Below are positions 1 through 10,884 of a stretch of DNA of 64,000 nt, one piece after another. The number at the start of each line of letters is the position of its first letter. Within the stretch, counting starts at the first letter, position 1. Source of the stretch: Dasysyrphus tricinctus (lineage: Eukaryota; Arthropoda; Insecta; Diptera; Syrphidae). The DNA is taken from contig OY992534.1 of the NCBI GenBank assembly GCA_963921185.1, positions 45,695,435 through 45,759,434 on the forward strand, in the 5' to 3' direction. Both the position numbers and the translations under genes were made by a program. The notes below the pieces were generated by a model. It was not told the DNA's origin, searched no databases, and saw only the letters and a list, made by a program, of their open reading frames with translations.

Positions 1-267
1 TCCAGCCTCCATAAAAACACTTTTAATTTCACCCCACATCTCATCAATTGTTGAATGCTGGATTCCGTTTAATGACGAGGCTCTGTCGTTAAGGGTGGTG
101 ACATAGTTTCGACATATGTTGGGGTCATTTAAAGCATTAGTAATGAATTTTGAGCTCCTTGCTGCATCCTGCGCTGGTTTTTGTACGGCAGCGGTTCGTA
201 GTTTGAGACTCATCAGAACCAAATGGTGGTCGCTTCCCACATCGGCATTTCTTATACTCCGGACATC
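1..267 (-). pseudogene. Non-LTR retrotransposon fragment, region after the endonuclease
   Basis: Read on the minus strand, this codes for a peptide containing DVGSDHHLVLMSLKLRT, typical of the end of the endonuclease/exonuclease/phosphatase domain (SDHxLV motif) in RTE-like and craniofacial-development-protein-2-like LINEs. It is the continuation of the fragment at 41813-42683. The frame continues exactly from CDV at the inner end of that piece into RSIRNADVGSDHH here, once one copy of the CATC duplication is discounted. The reverse transcriptase would lie beyond the left edge. The two halves were split by the LTR element at 268-41808. The family name rests on motif recognition only. Confidence 0.75.
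264..267. repeat. TSD CATC of gypsy element B (left copy)
   Basis: CATC immediately precedes the TGTAGG start of the 5' LTR at 268. The same four bases follow the 3' LTR at 41809-41812. Four-base duplications are usual for Ty3/gypsy integrases. Confidence 0.85.
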
Positions 268-538
268 TGTAGGAAACGATCTCAGAAATTTGCTACTAAC
301 ATAATTTGTCTTTATGTTCAGCGTTTTTTTCAACCAAATATTAGTCTCTCACATAAGTATAATGATTGGCAGTTTTAATAAGCATCTATATTATAAACGA
401 TCTAGTAAGAAAATAAAGTGATTACATGTTGAAAAATCCATGTATCGCTCGCGCATGCTTGAGTCCGAGGCTATAATTCATTGTGTTTAATGAATTAAGT
501 TTTCAGTAAGTGGTGCGTTCAGAAATTTGCCACCCACT
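268..538 (+). repeat. 5' LTR of element B, first 271 bp
   Basis: This matches 38224-38494 of the 3' LTR at the same length (271 bp), with a few base differences. It ends in CACCCACT, the 8-bp target duplicated by the P insertion. The LTR resumes at 29580. Confidence 0.9.
531..538. repeat. 8-bp TSD CACCCACT of the giant P transposon (left copy)
   Basis: CACCCACT abuts the left terminal inverted repeat at 539 and is repeated exactly at 29580-29587 after the right end. The empty site is visible once, undisturbed, at 38487-38494 in the 3' LTR. Confidence 0.93.
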
Positions 539-570
539 CACTGATCTCTATAATAAACTGGATAGTGTAT
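539..570 (+). repeat. Left terminal inverted repeat of the P transposon
   Basis: It begins CACTGATCTCTATAATAAAC and runs through TGGATAGTGTAT. It pairs with 29547-29579 apart from a one-base length difference and one substitution. The same end sequence is found at 55262 and 60571. Confidence 0.92.
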
Positions 571-595
571 TCCATAAAATGTATAACAGTTTTTC

Positions 596-611
596 TGCTT
601 CCATTTGAAGA
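596..611 (+). promoter_or_regulatory. Subterminal inverted repeat, candidate transposase-binding site (left)
   Basis: TGCTTCCATTTGAAGA occurs here, and its exact reverse complement lies at 29517-29532. A second 10-bp pair, GTATAACAGT at 581-590 and its reverse complement at 29476-29485, lies beside it. P elements have internal inverted repeats and binding sites near the ends, so a role in end recognition is plausible but inferred. Confidence 0.6.
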
Positions 612-814
612 TGACAATTAGGTGGTCGGCTTCATAATTTGACGTCTATTTTACGAAAAAAAAATTATTCTGACGTAATGTATGTATCTGGTGTCTAGAC
701 AATATAAATTGTGCTTAAAAGATTTGTCAGTGATTTTATTATAATAAATAGTGGATAATAATTATATTAAAAACAGGAATAGTGTTTCGTTATTAAAACA
801 AAAAAAAAACTGTG

Positions 815-1039
815 TCAAGGAAAATAACATTGGTATGCATTTCGTCCAAAAACGTCGCGGGTAGTTTGCCAATAAGTTATTGAAGTTCTAGCATACCCAA
901 AAATAAATTTTGAAAGAATCCCCCATAATAATTCTTCTAAAACTACTTTAAATCTTTCTCTTTTTGTTAGTTTATCATTGAGAGTTCCCATTCGCGTTGG
1001 CCTGCTCATAAGAAAATCTGGGTACACAAAATTTGCGGG
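815..1039 (-). pseudogene. Exon-like fragment of an unrecognised gene, with splice acceptor
   Basis: On the minus strand a T-rich tract ending TTGCAACAG (just right of 1039) is followed by an open frame to a TGA at 815-817. The peptide has a protein-like composition, with stretches such as NDKLTKRERFKVVLEEL and GYARTSITYWQTTRDVFG. I do not recognise the family. It looks like the last coding exon of a gene, carried near the left end of the P transposon. No upstream exon was identified between here and the next features on this strand. It could be captured host DNA or chance. Confidence 0.35.
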
Positions 1040-1546
1040 CTGTTGCAAGAAAACAAATATCAACTATTTATTTTAAATACAAAAAATGTTCTTGGTTCCA
1101 AAGTGTCTTATTAAACCTCAGTTTAGTGTTTAGTTTAAATGTATAACATCACTTTAAAAGGCCATCAATGCCAAGTTTCTATGGGATAGTTACGCTGTCG
1201 TTGAGGGTGTTATGGCACCCAACATCCAAGCCAATCAAGACCTGTTAATTGGCCTTTTCATAAGTATCTTTAATTGCATTTTTAAGACAACTTATTTTTA
1301 TCATGGTTGTTAAATGCAATTTTATAACTTTATAATATTAAGCTAGAGTAAACACGACACTAGAGATGATAAAATTGAAAATCCCTCCGAGGACAAACAT
1401 TTTGGACATAAATTTAAAGAGGACTCAGAAACTTTTACCACAAATAAAAAAATAGATTTTTATGCATCATGTTTCCCGGAAAAGAATCAAATGGAGAAAT
1501 TTATTCGGAAGCTTAAAGAAAATCGAAACATATGTCCAAAATGTGG
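1040..1546. other. Non-coding AT-rich DNA in the P transposon
   Basis: No coding region, repeat or RNA gene recognised. Confidence 0.5.
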
Positions 1547-1830
1547 GTGGGAATGGCGCAGTGGATGAAGTGCTTGACTGCTTACTTAGAGGTGTGGGTT
1601 CAAGTCCCACTCTAGGCAGAATTCTGTAGGATTAAATGAGATAATAAACATCCTGATCTCGAACCACTGCCAAATAAATATTTCCTAACTAAGAGGTGTG
1701 GGTTCGAGCTCCTATCTAGGCAGCATTCTTTTCTTTACTCCCCCAGCTTAAGTGGACAACACCCGTGGGATTTAGTGAGATAATAAAGACCTTAATCTCA
1801 ATCCACTGCCAAATATTCACTATCCTCATA
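1547..1830 (+). repeat. tRNA-derived SINE, apparently a partial dimer
   Basis: An A-box-like TGGCGCAGTGG lies at 1554-1564 and a B box GGTTCAAGTCC at 1597-1607, the spacing of a Pol III promoter. The T-arm is perfect (GTGGG at 1594-1598 pairs with CCCAC at 1606-1610). The acceptor stem does not pair, so this is not a functional tRNA. A second, diverged B-box unit (GGTTCGAGCTCC) follows near 1690-1710, and the two units share the flanking block GAGATAATAAA, so the element looks dimeric. Confidence 0.65.
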
Positions 1831-1859
1831 CTCTTTCTAATTATTGCTGTGCAATTCAG

Positions 1860-2711
1860 TGGCCTGATTATGGAATACGAAGCGAATCGATTTTAATTCG
1901 ATATCTCCTTTTCGACTCGCCTCGATTTGATCAATTATCGAATACGAAGCGAGTCGTAAATTATACTTCCAAGATTTCCAGATAATTGACAGCTAGTTCC
2001 AGAGAATTTGTTTTTTTAATTGAAATCTTGTGCGAGGTCGAAATACAATATTCGTTGGTCATTAACTTTAGAATAAAATTTAAATATTTTAATTAAAAAT
2101 GTTCTCAATATGTTGTTTATATGTATGCCGAACGTGTGGAAGTAGAAGAATTCTCAAACTTGCGAATTTCAAGAAAATTATAAGTGTTTCTTCCCTTTAG
2201 ATCTTCCTTGCTTTGAGATTTGAGTGAGTGGTCTTGTGCGAGGTGTTTATAATGTGTTAAATTCGCTTTATTTTACAAGAAACATTAGTTCAAAACATTA
2301 GCTGTTTCGGCTTTCAAAAGAAGCATTTATGTTTGTCTTGGTGTTTGGATGAGTATCAATGAACGCTGAAAATTATTACTGGTTCGTGTGTTTATGCTTT
2401 GAGCTGCTCTCCTACAGCATGAAGTGTATTAAAAAAAATGTAGTTTATTCCTTTGGTTTGTTTTATAAAAGAAAATAACAATTTAACTCACATTTTTATT
2501 TATTTTAGTTAAAACAATGACAAAACTACCACTTTCGCCTCTTCATACACCAATCCGCAAAAAAAAACCTATCGGAAATTTAATTTCGCATTCGCTTTCG
2601 ATTTCAAAAATAGGGCGAATGTAAAACGACAGAGGCGAAAGCGAAAGTAGTAATATCAAACATCATTTTCGCCACCTAAAACGATTCGCTTCGTATTCCT
2701 TAATCAGGCCA
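1860..2711. mobile_element. 852-bp TIR element with 3-bp TSD (CAG)
   Basis: The first 30 bases, beginning TGGCCTGATTATGGAATACG, are repeated inverted at 2682-2711 with a single mismatch. CAG at 1857-1859 and 2712-2714 is a 3-bp duplication. A second copy of the ATTCGAATACGAAGCGA-like motif lies further in. No transposase is present, so it is non-autonomous. A 3-bp TSD points to PIF/Harbinger-type mobilisation, which I infer rather than show. Confidence 0.75.
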
Positions 2712-2762
2712 CAGGTTGCATTAAAAAAGACCAAAGGTCTTACAGACACACCTATAGTTAAA

Positions 2763-2763
<1 letters not shown>

Positions 2764-2842
<79 letters not shown>
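2764..2842. repeat. (ATT)n microsatellite, about 26 units
   Basis: An uninterrupted run of ATT trinucleotides just right of the 852-bp TIR element. Confidence 0.97.
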
Positions 2843-3326
2843 CTTAAGAATCAAAAGAAGATGACTTCTTCCAATCTAGCTATTTTTTTCGGACCATACT
2901 TTTTCTCATCACAACATGCACAATTCGTAGACTTTGTACTACAAAATCAAAAAGATATCAAATTATAGGAATTTAAAAAAAAGATATCACCAATAAATTT
3001 ACGTATTCTTACTCATGTTTTTATTAGAATATCCTAATACCTAATGCATTAATATTAATCTTTTTTGTTGTCTTTTTTTATCATCAAAGACATGACTGTT
3101 AATGGAATTTGATGATAGTGGAATATTTTGGTAACGGATATGACTTTTGGTACAGTAATTTTTTTAATTTGGCACAATCTAATGGTTAATGGTTTTTCTT
3201 ACTTGTTACCGGAGTCAAATGGTTCAAACTTGAAAATAGTGCAATAAATGTTAAAAACTATTTCCAAATAATATAAAAATAACATGTATTCTCTTTAAGC
3301 AAATACAATCAACAAAGTGGTACAAA
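2843..3326 (+). promoter_or_regulatory. Upstream region of the P transposase, candidate TATA box
   Basis: TATAAAA at 3272-3278 lies about 50 bases before the first ATG at 3327 and is the only good TATA-like match close to it. The rest shows no coding sequence. Promoter function is inferred from position. Confidence 0.4.
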
Positions 3327-6300
3327 ATGGTACGAAGGTGCAAATACTGCAAAAAAGAAGGTGGCAAGGAAGCTACAAGCCAAGGAAGAACACTTCATGG
3401 GTAAGTTTATTTTTCGATTATTATAAATGAAAAAACCTAAAATATTCTACACATAAAATTTCTTCAACTCATAGTATGAGATTCCAAAATGGTATCAATA
3501 TCAACCATCTCCAGAGCATAAACCGTTCAAAAGCTTGACCCCGAAAACTATTTGAATTTTATACAATTTTAAACTTTTCTTTGCGCGGACATTGATCATT
3601 TTAAACTTATTTGAACTTTTCGGAACTTACCGCATTAATTATTAAGAATTATTTATAAATTCTTTTCCCGACGTTTCACTCTTCGTGGTCACGGGATTAG
3701 ACTGACGTTTGATTGATGTTGTTGGTTACTTTACTTCTTAAGATGTACCGGTGTGTTGTTGTTGGTACATTTTCTGTGGGTGGTTGGTTTATAAATAATT
3801 CTTAATATTTGAATTTTCTTCACTCAAGTTCAATTTTATTCCTAATCTCTTGAAATAAAAACTTGATTCAATATTTCTATGGACATAATGCAGATTCCAA
3901 AATGGTATCAGCCATCTCTATAGCACTAACCGTTCGAAAGCTGCACTCCGAGAACAATTTGAATTTGCTTCACTTTTTCATCCAAACACCTGCATTGATC
4001 TCAAGCTCGATTTTTTTTCTACTTTCTTAAAATCAAAACTTTTGACGCAACATTTTTACTGACCAAATGCAGCTTCCAAAATGGTACCAGCCATCTCTAT
4101 AGCACTAACCGTTCGAAAGCTGCACTCCAAAAACAATTTGAATTTGCTTCACTTTTTCATCCAAACACCTACATTGATCTCAAGTTCGATTTTTTTTCCT
4201 ACTTTCTTAAAATCAAAACTTTTGACGCAGCAATTTTACTGACCAAATGCAGCTTCCAAAATGGTACCAGCCATCTCTATAGCACTAACCGTTCGAAAGC
4301 TGCACTCCAAAAACAATTTGAATTTGCTTCACTTTTTCATCCAAACACCTACATTGATCTCAAGTTCGATTTTTTTTCCTACTTTCTTAAAATCAAAACT
4401 TTTGACGCAACATTTTTACTGACCAAATGCAGCTTCCAAAATGGTACCAGACATCTCTATAGCACTAACCGTTCGAAAGCTGCACTCCAAAAACAATTTG
4501 AGTTTGCTTCACTTTTTCATCCAAACACCTACATTGATCTCAAGTTCGATTTTTTTTCCTACTTTCTTAAAATCAAAACTTTTGACGCAGCATTTTTACT
4601 GACCAAATGCAGCTTCCAAAATGGTACCAGACATTTCTATAGCACTAACCGTTCGAAAGCTGCACTCCAAAAACAATTTGAATTTGCTTCAATTTTTCAT
4701 CCAAACACCTACATTGATCTCAAGTTCGATTTTTTTTCCTTCTTTCTTAAAATCAAAACTTTTGACGCAACATTTTTACTGACCAAATGCAGCTTCCAAA
4801 ATGGTACCAGACATCTCTATAGCACTAACCGTTCGAAAGCTGCACTCCAAAAACAATTTGAATTTGCTTCAATTTTTCATCCAAACACCTACATTGATCT
4901 CAAGTTCGATTTTTTTTCCTACTTTCTTAAAATCAAAACTTTTGACGCAGCATTTTTACTGACCAAATGCAGCTTCCAAAATGGTACCAGACATCTCTAT
5001 AGCACTAACCGTTCGAAAGCTGCACTCCAAAAACAATTTGAATTTGCTTCAATTTTTCATCCAAACACCTACATTGATCTCAAGTTCGATTTTTTTTCCT
5101 ACTTTCTTAAAATCAAAACTTTTGACGCAACATTTTTACTGACCAAATGCAGCTTCCAAAATGGTACCAGACATCTCTATAGCACTAACCGTTCGAAAGC
5201 TGCACTCCAAAAACAATTTGAATTTGCTTCAATTTTTCATCCAAACACCTACATTGATCTCAAGTTCGATTTTTTTTCCTACTTTCTTAAAATCAAAACT
5301 TTTGACGCAACATTTTTACTGACCAAATGCAGCTTCCAAAATGGTACCAGACATCTCTATAGCACTAACCGTTCGAAAGCTGCACTCCAAAAACAATTTG
5401 AATTTGCTTCAATTTTTCATCCAAACACCTACATTGATCTCAAGTTCGATTTTTTTTCCTACTTTCTTAAAATCAAAACTTTTGACGCAACATTTTTACT
5501 GACCAAATGCAGCTTCCAAAATGGTACCAGACATCTCTATAGCACTAACCGTTCGAAAGCTGCACTCCAAAAACAATTTGAATTTGCTTCAATTTTTCAT
5601 CCAAACACCTACATTGATCTCAAGTTCGATTTTTTTTCCTACTTTCTTAAAATCAAAACTTTTGACGCAACATTTTTACTGACCAAATGCAGCTTCCAAA
5701 ATGGTACCAGCCATCTCTATAGCACTAACCTTTCGAAAGCTGCACTCCAAAAACAATTTGAACTTGTTGAATCAATAATTCAACAAGTCCAATCCTTAAT
5801 GCTAAGTCTTCTACTTGGCTGATTTATTTCAGTAGTATATAGATTTTTTATTATAAAACCTTCTTATATAAAAATCCTTTTCATTTGGGTATGTACCTAC
5901 ATATAGTATAATAAAATAAAATGTTTTACAGATTCCCATTGGAGGATTCTGCTTTGTTGGAAATTTGGAAAACAAAACTGGATCTTCATGAATCTTTCCT
6001 TCCAACAAAATATTCAAAAATATGCTCTGATCACTTTCAAGAAGAATGCTTTAGTGTCATTCGAAAGCGAAGAGTACTAATTTCAGGCAGTGTTCCAACA
6101 ATCTTTTCAGACCGAAAAGACAGCTGTTTTTACTGCAAATCCACAAGAGATTCCAAACCTGGCCTTTCTCTTCGAAAGTATGGAGTATTAATATTATTTT
6201 GATTGAAATTCAAATTGATGCATTTTATTTTGTTATAGATTTCCCATGGATAGACCTAATATTTTAAAGAAGTGGTTACTTGCAATAAATGTCAAGAACT

Positions 6301-9300
6301 TTGTCCCAGACAAAGACAGCTTGATTTGCAGTGACCACTTCGAGCCATCTTGTTTTCAAGAAATAAAAAATAGAAACAGCTGTAATATGAGAGTTGATGC
6401 AGTTCCGTCCATTTTCTTCAAAGGTACTCTTATTTAAAACAACAATTTTTTATATTACCGACTTTATTTACCAAATATTTTGGTTGAGCTACCATTACAA
6501 ATATTCTTTAATATTATTTTCGAAAATTGGCTTAGCTTAATATTTCTTTGTGTTTAAAGGAAAACCGGAACCCACAGAGAAACCTGCACAAGAGCCTGCA
6601 GATGAACCTGCGGAGGATTCTGTAGAAGAAACTGCAGAGAAACCTGCAAATGAACCTGCAGATACTCTTGCAAAAGAACCGGCAGAGGGAACCGATGGTA
6701 ATCTTGATTTAGATTGGGACAAACAACATGTACAGACACAAAGTACTTCTTGGTATGAAGCAGCATCGGTTTTGCTTAAGCCAGGTAACTTTTTTTTAGT
6801 ATACATATATACATATATGACGAATTTATAAATCTTGTATATATGGTCGAGTTCATTAAAGAAAGATTTCGGCCATATTACAGAAATTCCGTTCCGTTTC
6901 GAAATTTATAATAGAGACCAGTTAAGTATATGGAAAACAATCTAACTATAAGTACTTTAATTTTAAATTTTATTTATTAAATATGCAAATGACTTTTGCA
7001 AACCAAATTCTATGTTGTTTTTCTTTTTTTTGTAACTATACATATTATATCTTCCTTTAGATACATAAAAAATCGTTTTTTTTTAACAAGTTCCAAATTT
7101 TGATTTCTTTTTGAAAAAAATTATTCATGATTGATACGGTTATAGTGATTTAATGTATCTATTTTTCCTACCACATCCTTAACATATGCAAGGCCAGATC
7201 TTGTCTACTTAATACTAGAAACTAGAGCAAAGATAATTTTTGTGAATAGCAGTTTAACGTAAAACACCAACTTTAGTTTCTGGTTATATTTTTTTTTTAA
7301 TAAAATAAAGGTTTTCTTGATTTTGAAAAAGCCATTTTTAAAATAATCAGTTAAACAGTCAATTGGTATATACTTATTTATACATAATCAGTCGTATTTA
7401 TAAAGTTTGTCTAACTTTAGACACCCGTCCAACTCCAAAAAGTTATTAATTTACTTTGTTTACTGTTGTCCTAAAGTTGTCTAACTTGGACAACGGCATG
7501 GTTTGTCTAACTTGACATTTAATTTATTTAAATAAAGCATATTTCCAAATATTAAGGACTTTTCAAAAACTATCTAACTAGTCAATCGTCTTAAAAGTCC
7601 AATAAATAAGGCTGAATATGTATGCATATAAAATAGAGATATTTTTTTTTCAATTGTCAGATACTCCTTATTCTAAGGGATAATATCTTTTCATGTACGA
7701 TGAATTAGAGTCACAGCTCTTATAAAGTGTTAATATTGGAGCTTCGATAAGCGATATTTTCTTATACAAATTATTTATTTTATTTTAAATTATTTAATTT
7801 CATCATAAAATGTTCAGTATGTACCCTCGATAAGAGCTTTGAAAATAAAATCGATGATTTTCTTTGCTAGGATCACAGCTGGAATCATTTCGAAGCTCCG
7901 ATATAAACACTAATAGGAAAAAAAATTTTAACAAATTCCAAGCTATAGTCACATCATTCCCCAATCGTTTATCAAAGCTCCAACATAAACACACCCTAAG
8001 ATTGTGCCAGAAATGTTAATTTTTTCAAGATTATTACAGCTCAAATTTTATGAGGATTAATATTTTAGGAACTTCTAACGGGATTTTGAGACCAATCTTG
8101 AAAAATTAACATTTCGTTTTTTTTTATGGCACAATCTAATATGTACAGGAACTCAATGATGAAAGTTGACCGACTGTTTAACTGATGACTGAAAATTCAG
8201 CTCCAAGTTTGTAAATTATCCAAAATAAATTAATAAAAATACAATGAAGTATTCGTATTTGCTTTAACAATTTTTGAAATACATTACAGCGACTCCATGT
8301 ACTCAAAGTACAATTCAAGAACAAAGACGTATTGTAAGTCATGACCATAATTATGAAATCACACCCAGAAGTAACAAAAGAAAATTAATATCAATTTCTC
8401 ATAAGTTCAAGAAATATCAACTTAAAAACAAGATTCAAAAGCAACACATTCGTCGTCTTCGTTTCAAAATTGAATCACTCAGTGATATAACAAAGGAACT
8501 TCGTAAAAGGAATTCAATTCCAGAGTCCGGATTGAATTGTCTAGATTCAATTGCGAATTCCGATATAGGGGAACTATTTAAAAGATTTGTGAAAAATAAG
8601 CAGAATGTAGGTGATGAAGAATGCATTTCGAGTAAAAAAAAATTTAAGAGTATAATGTCCAACAACGGTAAGGGAATATGTAGAGACAAATACCCACCAG
8701 CTCTTCGCAGCTTCTCAATGACGCTGCACTTTTATTCACCGAAAGCGTACAATTTCGTCCGACAAAAATTTTGTCGCGCACTACCAGATCCAAGTACGTT
8801 AAGATCTTGGTACTCCTCTATAGATGGAGAACCAGGTTTCACAAAAGAAAGTTTTGAAGTGCTCCAATCAAAAGTAGCCGAAGCTAAGCTTAAAAATAAA
8901 CGGGTTGTATGCAGCTTAATGCTCGATGAAATGTCCATTAAAGTTGGCCTGCAAAACATTTCAATTGGGAAAATAAGAGGATATGTTGATTTTGGAACGG
9001 AAACGGAGTTTTCTGACGAAATGCCTTTGGCTAAGGATGCTCTTGTAATCATGGTTGTTGCGTTGGATGGGTCATGGAAGTTACCCATAGGGTACTTTCT
9101 GGTTAACGGCATAGACTCAACTACCAACGCCGAGCTTGTAAATAGCAGCTTGCGTAAGCTCCACGAAGTTGGTGTTGAGGTTGTGTCCGTGACGCTAGAT
9201 GGCCCATCCAAGCATTTTGCAACCATGCGCTTGCTTGGAGCCAACTTAGACACAAACGACTGTCGTCCTTATTTTCCACACCCTTTAACGAAAGGCAACA

Positions 9301-10766
9301 TATTTGTAATTTTTGACCCCTGTCATATGTTAAAGCTGATGAGAAATTGTTTGGGGGAATATAAAATCTTAAAAGATGGAGACGGAAATTTCATTAAGTG
9401 GCATTTCATCGAGGAGCTAGTAAAGCTGCAAGAAAACGAAGGTTTGAGAGCTGGCAACAAACTAAAATTGGCTCACTTAAAATACCATAAGCTCAAAATG
9501 AAAGTTTTTTTGGCAGCCCAAACCTTAAGCAGCAGTGTTGCAGACTCTATAGAGTTCTGTGACAAGGTCTTGAAGCTGGTGGAATTTAAAGATAGTGAAG
9601 CAACTGTGCGTTTCATACGATGCATAGATCGAATTTTTGATTTTTTAAATTCCCGGAATCCTTTCGGAAAAGGATATAAGGCACCGTTAAGCCTTAAAAA
9701 CGAACTATTCTGGCGCCCTCAAATTATGCACGAAATCGACTACTTAAAAAAAATTACCAATGCTGAAAATGTTGTCATGACTGGAACTAGAAGATATGTT
9801 CCCTTTGTCGGTCTCATATCTGCTTGCATTTCAGTAATGGAAATTTTTGACAATTTAGTCAAGGGTGAAGACTCACAAATTAAATATATTTTGACCTATA
9901 AATTCAGCCAAGACCACTTGGAACTATTTTTTTGTGCTGTAAGAAGTTGTGGAGGTTGGTGTCCAAACCCAACAGCTGCACAATTTATTTCAGCATATAA
10001 GAGATTATTGATCCACCACGAGGTCAGGGCTGCTAACGGAAACGTTACAGCAATGGACTCAACCACAATTCTATCCGTGCCTTCTACCCGCCCCGTGAAG
10101 GTTGATCTTTATGACCCAGCCATCTATGACAAAATGTCAAATGAAAGAGTATCGAAGAAGTACGGCTTAGACGACGATCAACCGTACTTGGAAGACAATG
10201 AAATGTTCGTTGGACTTCCGGAAAACCTTTCAGTTTTCTCAAAGTCCTGTGTTGGCAACATAAGTGGCTGGGTTGTTAAAAAACTTGTGGACCCAAAGAA
10301 AACAATGGTGAAATGTGAGCAGTGCCAAGAAGCTCTATTTCAGAGGTCCCAAAAATGGGCGGACTTTGAAGAAAATGCGTTGATAGAAGCCAAGACTCGT
10401 GGTGGATTGATTTTTCCAAGTGAGTCGGTGGTGAGAATTTGCGTACAAACGGAAAATATATTGCGACATAGTCTTAACAGAATAAACTGCCTGGTTCCCA
10501 ACGAGAAAAACTTTCCAGCAATACTGTGTTCGAAGGTTATGACTGACTTATTTGAGCCCCCTTGCACTCTTTTCCCAACGCTTAACGACCACCTTTTCGA
10601 CGACGCAGTTGAAGAGCCCAGCCATATCTTCATTCTTGTTAAAAAAGTTGTCTGTCAGTACATTAAGCTGCGAATGTACTCAGCAACGAAGTTGGCTTCA
10701 GAAGCTGCTGTTGGCGAGAAGGTTCGCAGCCATTTAAGTCGCCAAATAATCTGGAAACATCAATAG
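3327..10766 (+). CDS. P-element/THAP9-like transposase with two THAP domains, five exons
   Basis: Inferred exons are 3327-3400, 5932-6177, 6239-6423, 6560-6784 and 8290-10766. All introns are GT-AG and the sum is 3207 nt, exactly 1069 codons with stop. THAP domain 1 (residues 1-83) has C5, C8, C56, H59, W37 and a VPTIF end. THAP domain 2 (about 88-166) has C90, C93, C137, H140, W119 and AVPSIF. An EPA-rich acidic linker and a basic, coiled-coil-like segment follow. The core has LDEMSI (D456), TLDGPSKH (D547), FDPCHMLK and DHLELFFCAVRSCGGW (D785, E788), matching the D, D, DxxE pattern of Drosophila P transposase. The enzyme would cut and rejoin P-type ends. It appears intact. Most P transposases have one THAP domain. 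Exon joins are inferred, not confirmed by RNA. Confidence 0.87.
3475..5767 (+). repeat. 180-bp tandem satellite filling transposase intron 1
   Basis: From about 3880 to 5767 the sequence repeats with an exact 180-bp period for about 10.4 units. Units differ by only a few bases, for example CAGCCATCTC versus CAGACATCTC and GCTTCACTTT versus GCTTCAATTT. A more diverged unit at 3475-3640 and 3807-3880 is split by a MITE. Each unit carries TTTTTACTGACCAAATGCAG, which resembles a branch point plus splice acceptor. The array sits inside the 2531-bp first intron, between the two halves of THAP domain 1. Confidence 0.95.
3641..3806. mobile_element. 166-bp MITE with 19-bp perfect TIRs
   Basis: ATTAAGAATTATTTATAAA at 3641-3659 is exactly inverted at 3788-3806. 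It splits a diverged unit of the 180-bp satellite, so it arrived after that unit. No coding capacity; superfamily not determined. Confidence 0.75.
5768..5870 (+). repeat. Dispersed repeat unit adjoining the satellite
   Basis: From TGAATCAATAATTCAACAAG to CTTCTTATATA this matches 43785-43890 and 44110-44215 closely. There the unit is about 320 bp long and adjoins a different tandem array. Confidence 0.8.
6785..8289 (+). other. Transposase intron 4, non-coding, with a small MITE
   Basis: This 1505-bp intron has donor GTAACT and acceptor ATTACAG. It holds AT-rich sequence with repeated GTCTAACTT motifs near 7410-7520. An inverted-repeat element at about 8000-8137 has AGATTGTGCCA at its left end and TGGCACAATCT at its right end, with further pairing inside. 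No exon-like ORF was found in it. Confidence 0.6.
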
Positions 10767-10772
10767 AATAAA
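10767..10772 (+). terminator. Polyadenylation signal AATAAA after the transposase stop
   Basis: AATAAA begins directly after the TAG at 10764-10766, implying a very short 3' UTR if used. Usage is inferred. Confidence 0.5.
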
Positions 10773-10884
10773 TCCGTTTGTTTTGTATTCGTCCGTCCGT
10801 CTGCTTTTATAGCCACCATCCTAACTTTTGATATTATTCCTCTTTCAATATTTCAACTCAATTTTCTACTCTTCAATACCCATT

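Noticed and set aside
539..570. hAT superfamily membership from CACTG ends and 8-bp TSD
   Set aside because: The coding sequence inside is a THAP/P-type transposase with a D, D, DxxE pattern; no hAT dimerisation domain is seen.
1547..1620. A functional tRNA gene
   Set aside because: A and B boxes and the T-arm are good but the acceptor stem does not pair; a SINE head fits better.
2663..2854. Minus-strand ORF with a long isoleucine run
   Set aside because: It is a translation of the (ATT)n microsatellite.
3475..5767. CRISPR-like regular repeats
   Set aside because: The whole 180-bp unit repeats without unique spacers, in an insect-like genome; it is a satellite.
6537..6806. Minus-strand Ser/Gly/Ala-rich ORF
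   Set aside because: It is the antisense shadow of the EPA-repeat linker exon of the transposase.
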